Assembly: GCF_000226115.1 (NCBI RefSeq)
Contig: NC_016457.1
Span: forward strand, 6,758,001-6,822,000
Direction of reading: 5' to 3'
Source: Thermothielavioides terrestris NRRL 8126
Taxonomy: Eukaryota > Ascomycota > Sordariomycetes > Sordariales > Chaetomiaceae
Length of the DNA: 64,000 nt
In this document: one piece after another, positions 47,401-57,900 of the stretch
Layout of the letters: each line of letters begins with the position of its first letter
How positions within the stretch are numbered: position 1 is the first letter of the stretch
Made by a program: the position numbers and the translations under genes
The notes under the pieces: generated by a model
The model's database searches: none
What the model was told of the DNA's origin: nothing
What the model saw: only the letters and a program-made list of their open reading frames with translations

Positions 47401-50027
47401 AAACCGGCTCCTTCGGGCGTTCCGCGACTCTCTCACCCCCTTGCAGGCTTCCAACCGCGAGGTGTCTATCGCGAGCCATGCTGTCGACGTTGATATCCAT
47501 AAGATCATTCTGGAAGGTCTCAAAAGCCTGCTCGAAAATTGCGGCGAGTCGTTGATCAGCGGCTGGGAGCTGACGTTCGAGATCATCGACAGCATCTTCC
47601 TCAGCCGCAGCCTGGCCGCAGAGGCCGGCCAGGATGCGTCGGCCGAACGGTCGGTTCTGCCAACGCGCGCCGTCAAACTTATACGCCCCTCCTTCGCGTC
47701 CTTGCAGCTCATATGCTCCGACTTTCTCCCTTCGTTACCTAACGCCTGCTTCCTCAATCTGGTCGATACCCTGTACAAGTTCTGTACGCAAGATGATGAG
47801 CTGAACGTGGCGTTGACGGTAAGTGAGACTGACGTCGCTCCTCGCGGGCTGTCGCTTACGATTCCCACAGACTGTCACTTTTTTCTGGGCCATTTCGGAT
47901 TTCCTCTCTGCAAAGAGCAGGTCAATGTCAATTACTGAAGACATGATGGGTGCGTCGGGAGACGAGAGGTTAGCCACGTTGGCAGCGGAACCGTTCGAAA
48001 AGGGCTCGGCGGCAGCGCTCTGGATGCTGCTGCTCTTGAGGCTGAAATCGGTCGCGACGGACCAAAGATTGGAACTCAGAAACAGTGAGTGGCCTGCCCA
48101 CGGGTGCCCGAAGTCCAAACTCTGGCTGACCTGAATAGGTGCCATCCAAACGCTGATGCGGATAATGTCGGCATATGGCGAGAGCCTCAGCCCGGAGGCT
48201 TGGTCCGTCTGTATGAAGACGGTCATCTTCAGCCTGCTCTCCTCTGTCGAGCGCGAGCTGCGAGCCGTCGACGCGTCTTCTGCGAAGGACAAAGGCCAGG
48301 AAGAGTGGAAAGAGACAGCCATCGTGGTGACGCAGGGGGTGTCAGACTTGTTTGGTTCGTACCTCAGCGTACTCGCCGCTCACCGAAGCTTTGCGGAGCT
48401 CTGGGAAGACCTGGTTCAGCATTTCCGGCATCTGCTCGACCTTCAAATTCTCGACATTAATGCTGCTACGTACAGCGCTCTGCGTGACATCCTTCACCGA
48501 TGTGCCGAGCAAGAGAAACCCGGCATTGGGCCAGCTAACCTCGACCTGGCATGGGAGCTATGGTCACAAAGGGTGCCTGTGCCGGAGGACGGGGACGAGG
48601 ACAAGTTGTCGGATAACCAGAAGTGCCTGCTGGTTTGGGTTGAGACGCTGTTGGTGCTCTACGGACTCATCCGAACGAGCTTCAGCGTCGGGCATGTGCG
48701 CAGGATGCTCACCCTTCTCCGTGACGCAATGCAACACGCAACGCCGGGGGCGTACGCCAGCGACGTCGAATATGTCACGCCTCTGCAAGGCAAGATTCTC
48801 GAGGTCTTCCGTATGGTACGCACCGATGTGCCGGGCGTCCCCTCCGCGATGGTAACCCAGGTCGCCGAGTTTGTCTCTCTCGCCTTCGCCCAGCCAGACC
48901 CAGCCAAGGCCGCAGCAGAGCGGCGTACCTACGTCGCCATGTCGAAGGAAAGCATGTCCATTCTTCAGTCTCTTATTGTCGACAACGCCTCGGAGCGGGA
49001 TATATACGAAACGGGGGCGTTCGCCGCGGCCTTGACTGCTCTCACCACGCCCGTCGTGCTGAAGTATCAGTTCAAGATCGTTACCAAATCCGTGCAGCCG
49101 TGGAGAGCAGCGACGCAATCTGCCATAGCCGTGCTGGAAGCCTCACTTTCCCATCTCTTGAGGATGGATCTGCCTCGCGCCACGACGCAGAACATCTGGC
49201 AGATAGTTGTGTCGATCAGCAACGGGATCATCAGCGCGGATCTAGCTGCCCCTGCCGCCACAACCGCCGACGTCATGGACGACCAAGCGTTCGACATCGC
49301 TTTCTTCCGCAAACTGCGCGACCTCATCATCCCAGCGCTCGGCGCAGAGCTGATCCCGGACGAGACCCGGAAAGCGTACGCCGAGGGCCTGTTTCGCACC
49401 TCCATCATCCACGCTCCTGCCCTCGCCGAAGCGGCGATCATCTACGGGAGCGACCGCGACCCCGCAGCGGGACTGGCCGCTCTTCTCACCAAGCGCAACG
49501 GCCGCACCATCGACCCGCCGCCCACCAAGCGCAGCCTCATGAGCGAGGTCTGCCTCGACGAGCTGTTCTCCCTCGTAGCCGCCCGCCAGGCCGAGACAGC
49601 TTCCCCAGGCACAGCAGCAGCAGCAGGACACGCCCCCGACGACAACGACCACGACGACGAGGAAGACAAGGACGACGAGCACATCCGCCTCGCCCGCACC
49701 GCGGCGCCGTACCTCCTGCTGCGGTGCGCGCTGCCGCTCCGCGCCTACGCCGCCGACCAGCCGCTGCGCGGGCGCATGCCGCAGCCGCTGTCGCAGCGCC
49801 GCGAGCTCGCCCGCGTGCTGCGCCGCCTGGTCGCCCTGCGCTCCGAGCCGGCCGCCATCCCGCACGCCCCGCCCCGCGTCCCCCGCTGCGCCACCCGCAA
49901 GCACCTCCTCCGGCTGTACCCGCTGCTGGTGGCTGCGGCGCGGGTCGCGGGCTCCGCGGGGGACGAGATGGTCTTGGCCCTGGTTAGGGAGGCGTTGGAT
50001 GCTGTGGGCGGGGAGTTTGGGGTTTGA
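44455..50027 (+). CDS. mon2: Endosomal/Golgi trafficking protein Mon2
   Basis: Seven exons: 44455-44532, 44625-44691, 44748-45128, 45192-45280, 45338-47818, 47871-48084 and 48139-50027. Phases match throughout and give 1732 residues, normal for Mon2. Mon2 is a large Arf-GEF-like scaffold without a Sec7 catalytic domain; it works at the late Golgi/endosome, for example with the Dop1/Neo1 flippase complex. The N-terminal DCB-type region is recognisable: MTSQLLASELANLIQESKRK, then ELAQRPNFVNPFIIACG and the ALNICCVLQSSKNAIVNHTSAATLQQLVF helix pair, and the HUS-like region (SVRAAAMDAYRVFNDICLL). A Ser/Pro-rich linker lies near residue 690. The C-terminal exon is helical with an acidic insert (DDNDHDDEEDKDDEH). 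The C-terminus is GC-rich and weakly conserved. Confidence 0.93.
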
Positions 50028-50489
50028 ATTTTGGGTTGGTGTTGACGCTGGTGTGTGCTGGGTGGGGGAGTGCTGGGGGGTAGGGTGGGTGAGAGAAAGA
50101 GCGAGCTGGCTTTGCTTTGCTTTGCCACTGCAGGGTGGTGGTGACTTGGATGCGTTGTTTCTTTTCTGTCTGTGCTGAGTTTTTGGTAGAGTACAGTAAC
50201 TACAGTGAGTGGGTTCGACGATAGTTAGCCCGTTGTGACGCCGTCGCCCTCCGCTTTTTTTTCCTCTACGATTCCGTTGCCGCCGGGAGACGTCAAAAGT
50301 AACCTAGTGATACAGCCAGATTTTGGTTTCACCCGTTCCCCTTCCGCCCTCGTAGTCAAGTCTGCTTACGTATTACCCCAACATCTGTCCCATCGCCCTC
50401 TCCTAGTTGCCCGGCGTCGTCAACGTATGCGGCCTGCTGTTCCTCGCGCCGTAGTCGCCGCCGCCGTCGTCGTCCTGCTCCTCGTCCTA
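50028..50489. other. Convergent 3' intergenic region
   Basis: About 460 bp between the 3' ends of MON2 and the stomatin-like gene. No gene is supported. Confidence 0.5.
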
Positions 50490-51773
50490 CTAAGTAGCCT
50501 TCTCGGGCGTTGGCGCAAGCTTCGGCCCCTTGGCCGCCTCCGCACTCCCCCCCTGGGGCGCGGGCTCGATCACCTTGCCCTGCTCCAGAATGTGCCGCGC
50601 CATGGTCTTGGCCTGCGCGTCGCCGACCTTGCCGTACACGCTCAGGGCGGTGGCGATCATGCCGCCGATGTCGCCGACGTTGCCGGGCACGACGACGGCG
50701 GTGCCCTCCTTGGCCAGCTTGGCGAAGGCGTCGACGTACTTCTCGGCGACGGACAGGCTGACGGCGCCCTGGGCGGCGTCGCGGCCCTCGGCGATGCTGC
50801 GGGCGACGGCCTCGATGCCGGCGGCGGTGGCGCGGGCGCGCAGCAGGATGGCCTCGGCCTCGCCGGCCGCGCGGTTGATCTTCTCGGCCCGCTCGGCCTC
50901 GCTGGCCAGGATCGCGCTCTGCTTCTTGCCCTCGGCGATGTTGATGGCGCTCTGCCGCTGGCCCTCGCTGTCGAGGATCTCGGCCCGCTTGGACCGCTCC
51001 GCCGTCACCTGCCGGTGCATGGCCTCGACGACCGGCTTGGGCGCGTGGATGTCGCGGATCTCGTACCGCAGGCAGGTCACGCCCCAGGCCTGCGCGGCCT
51101 CGTTGATGGCGGCCGTGATGTTGGTGTTGAGCGCGGCGCGCTCCTTGAGCACGTGGTCGAGTGTCAGCTGGCCGATCTCGGAGCGCATGGTGGTCTGCGC
51201 CAGCTGCGAGATGGCGTACTCGGCGTCCTCGACGCCGTAGCTGGCCTTGTAGGCGTCGAAGACGCGGGTGTAGAGCACGCCGTCGAGCTCGAGGGTCACG
51301 TTGTCGGCGGTGATGGCGCTCTGGGAGGGGATCTCGATGGCGACCTCCTTGAGCGACTTGACGTAGGCGATGCGGTCGATGAAGGGGATCAGGATGGCCA
51401 GGCCCGGCTGCAGGATGCGGTTGAACTTGCCCATGCGCTCGACGATCCAGGCGGTCTGCTGCGGCACGAAGCGCACGATGGTGTTCATGGGCAGCGACTG
51501 CGACTTCTGGAAGTAGGTCGGCGGCAGCGGGCCCGGCCCGAGGTTGCTGGGGAGCGCATTGGGCCGCGTGCTATGGAAGGGGCGGGCGCGCACCTCAGCT
51601 GGCCTTCTTCTTTGGATGGTTTGGATGGTCGGGATGGCTGGCGTGAGGGTGTTGGAGAGGGAGAGGGCGAGCGCGGCGGCCGGGAGAGCTCGGGCGGTCG
51701 AGGTCCGAGCAGAAAATGCAGCGCCCGCCCGGACGGCAGGCACAACTGCCCTCTGCGCGCTGGTGAGTGACAT
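50490..51773 (-). CDS. Mitochondrial stomatin-like protein 2 (SPFH/PHB domain)
   Basis: Single exon of 427 residues. The N-terminal ~95 residues are Ala/Arg-rich without acids (RRPAEVRARPFHSTRPNALP), typical of a mitochondrial presequence with an RPFHS-like cleavage region. The SPFH domain follows from NTIVRFVPQQTAWIVERMGKF through GLAILIPFIDRIAYVKSLKE and ITADNVTLELDGVLYTRV to YAISQLAQTTMRSEIG and LDHVLKERAALN. A long Ala/Glu/Lys coiled coil (AEGKKQSAILASEAERAEK) comes next. This is the STOML2 arrangement, a cardiolipin-associated inner-membrane scaffold that interacts with prohibitins and i-AAA proteases. The MITE copy 2 lies about 200 bp upstream of its start codon. Confidence 0.92.
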   Translation of the reverse strand: MSLTSAQRAVVPAVRAGAAFSARTSTARALPAAALALSLSNTLTPAIPTIQTIQRRRPAEVRARPFHSTRPNALPSNLGPGPLPPTYFQKSQSLPMNTIVRFVPQQTAWIVERMGKFNRILQPGLAILIPFIDRIAYVKSLKEVAIEIPSQSAITADNVTLELDGVLYTRVFDAYKASYGVEDAEYAISQLAQTTMRSEIGQLTLDHVLKERAALNTNITAAINEAAQAWGVTCLRYEIRDIHAPKPVVEAMHRQVTAERSKRAEILDSEGQRQSAINIAEGKKQSAILASEAERAEKINRAAGEAEAILLRARATAAGIEAVARSIAEGRDAAQGAVSLSVAEKYVDAFAKLAKEGTAVVVPGNVGDIGGMIATALSVYGKVGDAQAKTMARHILEQGKVIEPAPQGGSAEAAKGPKLAPTPEKAT

Positions 51774-51968
51774 TGCCGTCGTCCGGCAAGTTCACATCTG
51801 CCTCTGGCTCGGTTTGGCGGCGGGGCTGCAGTCGCGGCTTGGGTCTGCGGACCGGCTTCGGCGCACGATGCGAGACGACCCGAGGGTGATGATGAGCGCT
51901 CGTTAGCGTTGCAGGCAGCCGGCAGCGCAGACGTCAGTGCTCCCGTCCTGTTCTGGTGGACCCACCTA
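51774..51968. promoter_or_regulatory. Proximal upstream region of stomatin-like gene
   Basis: About 195 bp between the start codon and the left duplicated target site of MITE copy 2; the proximal promoter is confined here if the insertion does not interrupt it. Confidence 0.4.
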
Positions 51969-52378
51969 CACCCATGGGTAGACGTTAAAGAGGTCCCGCC
52001 AAGACTAATTTCGGCCAATTGTCGGCTATGTTTTTACAACGTTATTACGTAGCTACTATCGCCAAGGCGTTTGCTCTATCGCTAAGGGTTAGTTCGCTAG
52101 GGGTACAGAGGGCGACGCTAGCCCCCCGCTAGTTAGGGTTTAGATTAAGGTTAGGATATAGGTTATAGTTAGGGTACGGGTTATCCTCGTTTTCTTTTTT
52201 TTTTGATTTGGTTGAGTTTTCGTAGAGTTGTTGCGACAAGTCTTTGCGATTATTTGTTGTTGATGTTGCTCGAAGTCGTCGCGGCTTGCTTACCCCTTAG
52301 CGATCTGTAATTACTTGTACACGGCAATCTCCGAAATTAGTCTTGGCGGGACCTCTTTAACGACGACCCACCCATGGG
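51969..52378. mobile_element. MITE-like element, copy 2, with TSDs
   Basis: The element proper is 51979-52368 (390 bp), flanked by the 10-bp direct repeat CACCCATGGG at 51969-51978 and 52369-52378. The terminal inverted repeats (32 bp perfect) are 51983-52014 against 52331-52362. Their core from TAAAGAGGTCCCGCC through ACTAATTTCGG is identical to copy 1. The interior aligns with copy 1 but is AT-richer, with many C:G to T:A changes (for example CCAG to CTAG, GCTGG to GCTAG, TGCGG to TACAG). Confidence 0.85.
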
Positions 52379-53396
52379 CAGCTTGAGCAACTGGCGGAAG
52401 TCTCCGGTAATTCTCAGAGCTTAATTTGTAACTTTCAGCCAACCCACGGTCATTTCCGTATTCTCTCAACTTCAAGTCGTCCTCTTCCAGAGTTCCTGCC
52501 TCGCCGCGCGCCGTGTCCCTGCCTTTTAAACACCAGGGAGGGCAACATGTCGAGCTGGACCTCATACTGGTATCTAGTGTTCGAACGCGGCGCAGACACC
52601 CGCAGCATGATCCACCCGTTGGCTGCATGTGTCGGCTCCTGCAGCGGCGGTGGTGGAAGAATGACATAGGCGGCGAGACCGCGACCGCATCTGCAGACTT
52701 ATATCGGTCGCATGTGCCGGTGCAGGATTCTGGTGGGCATCCATGCGTTGTGCAGGAGAAAATAACGTCGTTCAGCAACACGCGTCCAGGACCATGACGC
52801 TATATGACGATGGAAAGCACTCTAAGAGCGGAATTCCAGTGTGTATCCGGATGTCAAGCTACAAACTCCTTAAAGGTTGTTTACTGCCCCTGAAGCTGCA
52901 AAGGCGAGCCTGGCCCTTTGCCTTTGGGACATATTACTCCTGTCTCTCAATTTGAGTCCCGTCTTGACCCTCTAGCATACACCAGCGTTGAGAATCTACC
53001 TCACAAAGCACGCGCCGCTCTTTCCCTCCGTCATCATCGTCAGGGCTGTCGTCGTGCCTCTCGGAACCCGCAGCGCGTGCCGAGGCACAGCGCGGCACCG
53101 CAACATGAAAAAGCTTTCTCGCCGGACACTCGTCCAGCGCGCTACAGGTCCTCAGTGCCCACATCTACAGGTTACAAGCCCATGCCCATCGTAGGGCGCA
53201 CCGCGCGAGGACGGCCGGCACATGATCGTTGCTCACGGTCTAGAACTACCGGCCAATGCGTCGGTTTGCCTTCGGAGCACCTGCCGGCTGCTGCATATGC
53301 GGGCACCGCCACGCTGCAATGTTGACCGAAGAAAGAAAAAAACAAAGTTTTTCTGGCATGGACAACGCTGTGGCGGCGCTTCTCACATGTATATAA
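52379..53396. other. Intergenic upstream of repeat-rich ORF
   Basis: About 1 kb. Frames lack domain support. A TATA-like GTATATAAAT lies at about 53389-53398, immediately at the start of the following ORF, which would place transcription downstream of the first ATG unless another promoter is used. Confidence 0.45.
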
Positions 53397-54581
53397 ATGG
53401 GGATGGTCCCCAAAAACGCGCGGGACGATGTTGCGAGCAACCGAATGAACAACGCGACGCACAACGGGATGTACAACGCGACAGACAACGGGATGTACAG
53501 CGCGACAGACAACGGGATGTACAGCGCGACAGACAACGGGATGTACAGCGCGACAGACAACGGGATGAACAACAAGACGTTCACCGGGATGAACAACGAG
53601 ATGTTCACCGGGATGAACAACGAGATGTTCACCGGGATGAACAACGCGACAAATAACGGGATGAACGACGAGACGTTCACCTGGAAGATCATGGCCCAAC
53701 GGAGAAGGATAATGAGGGCCATGGCGAACGCCGACCCCAACGGAAGAGTCAACTGGATGCCCGGCGCCGTCCCCAACCAGTTCGCAGCAGCCCGGCACCC
53801 GGCTGGCCCCGCGCCCGTCGCGCAGATGGGCCAGGTCCAGTTCTACAGGCGCCACCCCTCCCCAGCACCGCCAACTCCTTCTCCACCACCTGCTGTTGCG
53901 CGGCCATTTGCGCTTCCAGTTGCGCGGCCATTTGCGCCTCCAGTTGCGCCTCCAGTTGCGCCGCCAGTTGCGCCTCCAGTTGCGCCTCCAGTTGCGCCGC
54001 CAGTTGCGCCTCCAGTTGCGCCTCCAGTTGCGCCTCCAGTTGCGCCGCCAGTTGCGCCGCCAGTTGCGCCTCCAGTTGCGCCTCCAGTTGCGCCGCCTGT
54101 TGCGCCGCCTGTTGCGCCAGCACCAGAGCCGGAACCCGAGCCGAAACCAGAAGAAGAAGTCCCAGCGCCCATGCGAGCACGGAGGAGGCGCAGGAAGCGG
54201 CCAGCCCCGGAGCCCGACGCCAATCCGGGGGAGCCACGGCCCAAGCGGCCGAGGCGCAAACTCACTCGGCGCAAGGGCACCGAGGAGGAGGAGGCCAAGC
54301 TGGCGGCGGACGCGATGGAGGGCATGGCGAGGCACAAGCACCGGCTCTCTCTGGCCGAGTTCGTGCTTAGCCGGGTCGTCGCCCCCGGCAACGACGAGAC
54401 GGAACCCGGAATGGTCGCCGTCGAGGTGAATAACAACACCGCGGGCGATGCGGAGGACGACGAGGTGTGGGCGGCGATCGAGGCCGAGGCCGAGGCCGAG
54501 TGGACGAAAATGTTCGAGTTCGCCAAGTACTTGGACGATGTCGATCCGACGAACGAAATGTTTTCTTTTGCTGATTCATAG
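53397..54581 (+). CDS. Low-complexity protein with two tandem-repeat blocks
   Basis: An open frame of 394 codons without intron. The N-terminal block (about residues 16-95) repeats an 8-residue unit of the type NGMYSATD, changing to TGMNNEMF. A Pro/Val/Ala block (about residues 165-240) repeats PPVA. Then comes a basic, NLS-like region (RRRRRKRPAPEP; KRPRRKLTRRK), and an acidic C-terminus (DDEVWAAIEAEAEAEW) ending DPTNEMFSFADS. Because the repeat units are multiples of 3, other frames are also open (for example a minus-strand 389-codon frame); the plus frame is preferred because only it gives mixed, structured sequence with clear charge segregation outside the repeats. The TATA-like motif overlapping the first ATG suggests the true start may be further in (for example one of the later in-frame Mets). 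No family is recognised. Confidence 0.5.
   Translation: MGMVPKNARDDVASNRMNNATHNGMYNATDNGMYSATDNGMYSATDNGMYSATDNGMNNKTFTGMNNEMFTGMNNEMFTGMNNATNNGMNDETFTWKIMAQRRRIMRAMANADPNGRVNWMPGAVPNQFAAARHPAGPAPVAQMGQVQFYRRHPSPAPPTPSPPPAVARPFALPVARPFAPPVAPPVAPPVAPPVAPPVAPPVAPPVAPPVAPPVAPPVAPPVAPPVAPPVAPPVAPPVAPAPEPEPEPKPEEEVPAPMRARRRRRKRPAPEPDANPGEPRPKRPRRKLTRRKGTEEEEAKLAADAMEGMARHKHRLSLAEFVLSRVVAPGNDETEPGMVAVEVNNNTAGDAEDDEVWAAIEAEAEAEWTKMFEFAKYLDDVDPTNEMFSFADS
53443..53660 (+). repeat. 24-bp minisatellite (MYSATDNG-coding)
   Basis: Tandem 24-bp units such as ACGGGATGTACAGCGCGACA, near-identical in the centre and diverging at the right into TTCACCGGGATGAACAACG-type units. Confidence 0.9.
53899..54118 (+). 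repeat. 12-bp minisatellite (PPVA-coding)
   Basis: About 16 tandem 12-bp units of CCAGTTGCGCCT or CCAGTTGCGCCG; the first units are longer variants including CGGCCATTTGCG. Confidence 0.92.
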
Positions 54582-54937
54582 GGGGGTGGGTTGGAGAGTT
54601 TGAGTATATCGCTATAAGTGTCATGGAACGTGTTTCAAAAGCGTCATTTCAAAAGCGGTATTTCAAAAGCGTCATTGCAGGTACTGTCATGGATGATAAT
54701 CGGGGTGAGCGGATCGCCGTCGCACTGCAGGTTTAATTGTACGGGGTAGAGAAACCAGGATGTAATGATAGTATTAGAGTAGTGCAAGTACACGATTTAC
54801 CCAAGCAACCTCGGCAGGCCGCTTAATTACAATCCGGTTTCCATCCTATACCACGAATACAATACCCAGCCAGGAATCCTCGACCCGTGCGCCCTTCCGA
54901 AACCGCTACACACGCAAAACAAGGCCATTATACGCCA
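54582..54937. other. Convergent 3' intergenic region
   Basis: About 356 bp between the repeat-rich ORF and the Rap1 3' end. It contains a small direct repeat, TTTCAAAAGCG, three times at 54634-54675. No gene is seen. Confidence 0.55.
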
Positions 54938-57900
54938 TCAGACACCCTCAGCTTCGCCAGACGGAGCAACAGCATCCCACGCCTTCAACCACTCGCGCCG
55001 CCGCAGCACCCGATCGGCACCATGCTTCTTAGCCAGCTGCCAGAACAGAGCCCACGCCCGCTCGTCGCCGCCAAAGGGCGCCCGGTCCTCGCGCCCAAAC
55101 ACCAGCGAGCCTCGCAGGCCGTCGACGTGCGGCCCGATGTACCTCAGCTGCCGGTCGTCCTCGGCCGTCCAGACGCCGGGCGCGTCCGCCGGGATCGGCC
55201 CCCCAGCGACGAGGCTCCGCAGCGCCACGCTCGTGCTGCGGTTCTCGCACGTCGCTGCCGCGACCGCCTGCTGGACCAGGAGACGGTACGCCTCCCGGTC
55301 GAGTGCCGGGGCGAAGTCGGCCTGCTGGGAGAGGTAGCGCTGGATTACGAGCTCCCGGTTGGCTGCCAGTTTTGAGGAAGGCCCGGAGGCGGTGGTGGAG
55401 GAAGGAGGACAGGGTGTTGGCGCCGGCGTCCGAGCAGTCGTGGTGCTGGGAGTAGGCGCACTAGCTGGTTGCTTGCCTTTGGCAGTAGTGGAGGAGGGAG
55501 GACAGGGCGCCGGCGCAGGCGTGGCGCTCGGGGTACGAGAATTAGCTGGTTGCTTGCCTTTGACAGTAGACCATGAGGATGGCAATGTCCGTCGAGAGGG
55601 TTTATCGTGATGAGGGGCTGCTCTCATGTTTCCAGTAGACCATGAGGCTGGCAATGTCCGTCGAGAGGGGTTATCGTGATGAGGGGCTGCTCTCATGTTT
55701 CCAGACGTCCTGCGTGGGAGCTCGCTTATGGCTTCAAAACCGTCGCTCGAGGAGCTCGAGTTGCTGTCGATCGCGTCGCTGTCGTCGCGTTGAGCAAAGG
55801 AGAGAGGCTGGCTGGTTCGGGAGGAAGTGATCGCGATGTTCCCGGCGGAGCCCAGGTCAGGAGACGCTGCTTCGACTTCCAGTTGCAACTGCCGCGAGGG
55901 GGTCAGCACTTCCTCCACTTCCTCGTCTTCTTCCTCCTCCTCTTCCAGTTCCTCCTCTTCATCGTTATTCGGCCGCTCGCCCCCTTGAACAACGCGCGGG
56001 GCTCTGGCAGGAGACTCCCAGACGGCAGCGGCCGCGGCTGCTTGGCCGTCCTGTTGATGCCGGCCCTCGGGCGTGCAGGGGATCTCGCTGCTCGGATCGC
56101 GACGCGGCCGCTTGCTGATTGGGCTATGCCAGAAGGCAGCGGAGGAACCCCTACCCCTTTTCAACCCAAGGATAGGGGGAGAAGAAGCGAAGGCGATGTC
56201 TGAGGGTTGAGGGGCTGTATCGCGGCCATTGACATGGTTGACAGCATCCTCCTCCTCCTCCTCTTCATCATCCTCCCCCTCGTCCTCCTTCTCTTCCCCT
56301 TCCCCTTCCTCCTCCTCGTCCCCCTGCGAATCGCCGCTCTCACCCTTTCTAAACCCCTCAAACTCGCGCAGAACATTCTCAAACTCCAAAAGATGCTTCT
56401 CAAAAGCGGTTCGCACATGCACTGGCACCTCGGGCTGCACGATCCAGTCAAACCCCAGCTTCTCCGAGATGGCCTCCCAGTCGCGAGACGCGTGGTGCGG
56501 CTCCTCGGTGGCAAACCGCCACAGGTCCCAGAGATCGACGCAGCGCTGCCCGATCTGCACCCATGGCTTCGGCTCGGAACCAGCAACCTCGTTGAATTGG
56601 TGGAGGGAAGTCCAGAACTCGTTCATCGTCAGCACCGGCGGGGTGCTTTCCCGCGCAGTCGGCCGGCCGTTGGCCGAGGTTGCATCCGCACGAAGCGGCG
56701 AGTCTTGCCTTTGGGACTCGGGCTCGGAAATGGGCTCGGCTTTGATCATAGGCACAGCGTTCCCCGGCGCAGGCGTCCGGACCTGGGTAGGCGCCCCAAG
56801 GGCAGCGAAGGCGGACCGGGTCGTGCCAGCCTTCGGCCCGGGAATCATCCGGGGCAGGCCGAGAGCACTGCGTACCAGGAATCCCTGCGCTAGCGCCTGG
56901 AACGCTACGATGCGCGGCCGGTTCTGCCGCAGTTTCCGCCGCAGTAGAATGGCTCTCCAGAGCCGCTGGGTCGTCAGCACGGCCTCGATGATCTTGCGTT
57001 TGTGCTCCAGCTCCTTCAGCCTGGCGTTTCCTTGGACGGACGGCCTTGATCGGGCATGCTGCGCCGCATTGGTACCAGGCAGTGGCGCCTGCGATGGGGG
57101 CGGGTTGGACGGAGGTTTAGGGGGGTGCGTTGGCTCGGCCGCAGTAGTATTGGGGCGCGGCAGGGCCCGAGCTGCTTGGGGCTGGGGCAGCGATGGTTTG
57201 ACCTCAGACGGCTTTGCTGGCGCTGAGGTGTGTGGAGAACGGCCAGGCTCTTTCTCGGACTCCGAAGACTCCGCCGCAGATTTGAGCGGCCTCTTTGAGA
57301 GGTATCGCACATATCGGTCGCGCCACGATTGATAAGTATGATGCGGATACTGACTCCAGTTAGCGCACATTTCACTGTGCGGAACCGTAGCAGCAAACCA
57401 AGGCTCACCTTATTCTCCAAGTCGATATATATATTGTTGCCCTTTGGTTTCAGGCCCGCCTGGACACATTTACGCACATACTGCATGAGAATCTCGTCGT
57501 CCTCGGCGGTGAAGCGGACTCTTTCCGTAGGAGCATCCGAGAGATCCTCGGATTCGCGCGGGCTCGCCCGAGCTCCTGACGCTAGCTGAGGATGTATCTC
57601 AGCAAATTGGGCGGTCGGGGCACGCGCAGCGGCACGACTTTTACTTTCCTGAGCCGCGGTTGGCGGGCCGTTGGCCGGTGGCCCTCCGGGAGGAAACAGA
57701 TCCGGCAGAGGCTTCGGTAACAGCTCCTCTCGCAGTAGGGCCATGTTCTTGACCCATTTGGTTCGCCATGATTGCCAGCTGTGCTGCGGATACTGGGAGG
57801 GATGAGCAGATGCAAGGGGACAACTGCGCGTCCGCGGGGCCGTCTCACCAATTTCTCAAGGTCCTGGTAGATCTCGTTGCCAGCGAGACTGCGGCCGGCT

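Noticed and set aside
50235..51770. 511-codon plus-strand ORF opposite the stomatin-like gene
   Set aside because: Exact antisense shadow of a clear SPFH-domain gene in GC-rich third-position-biased sequence; Leu/Gly/Asp-rich with no domain.
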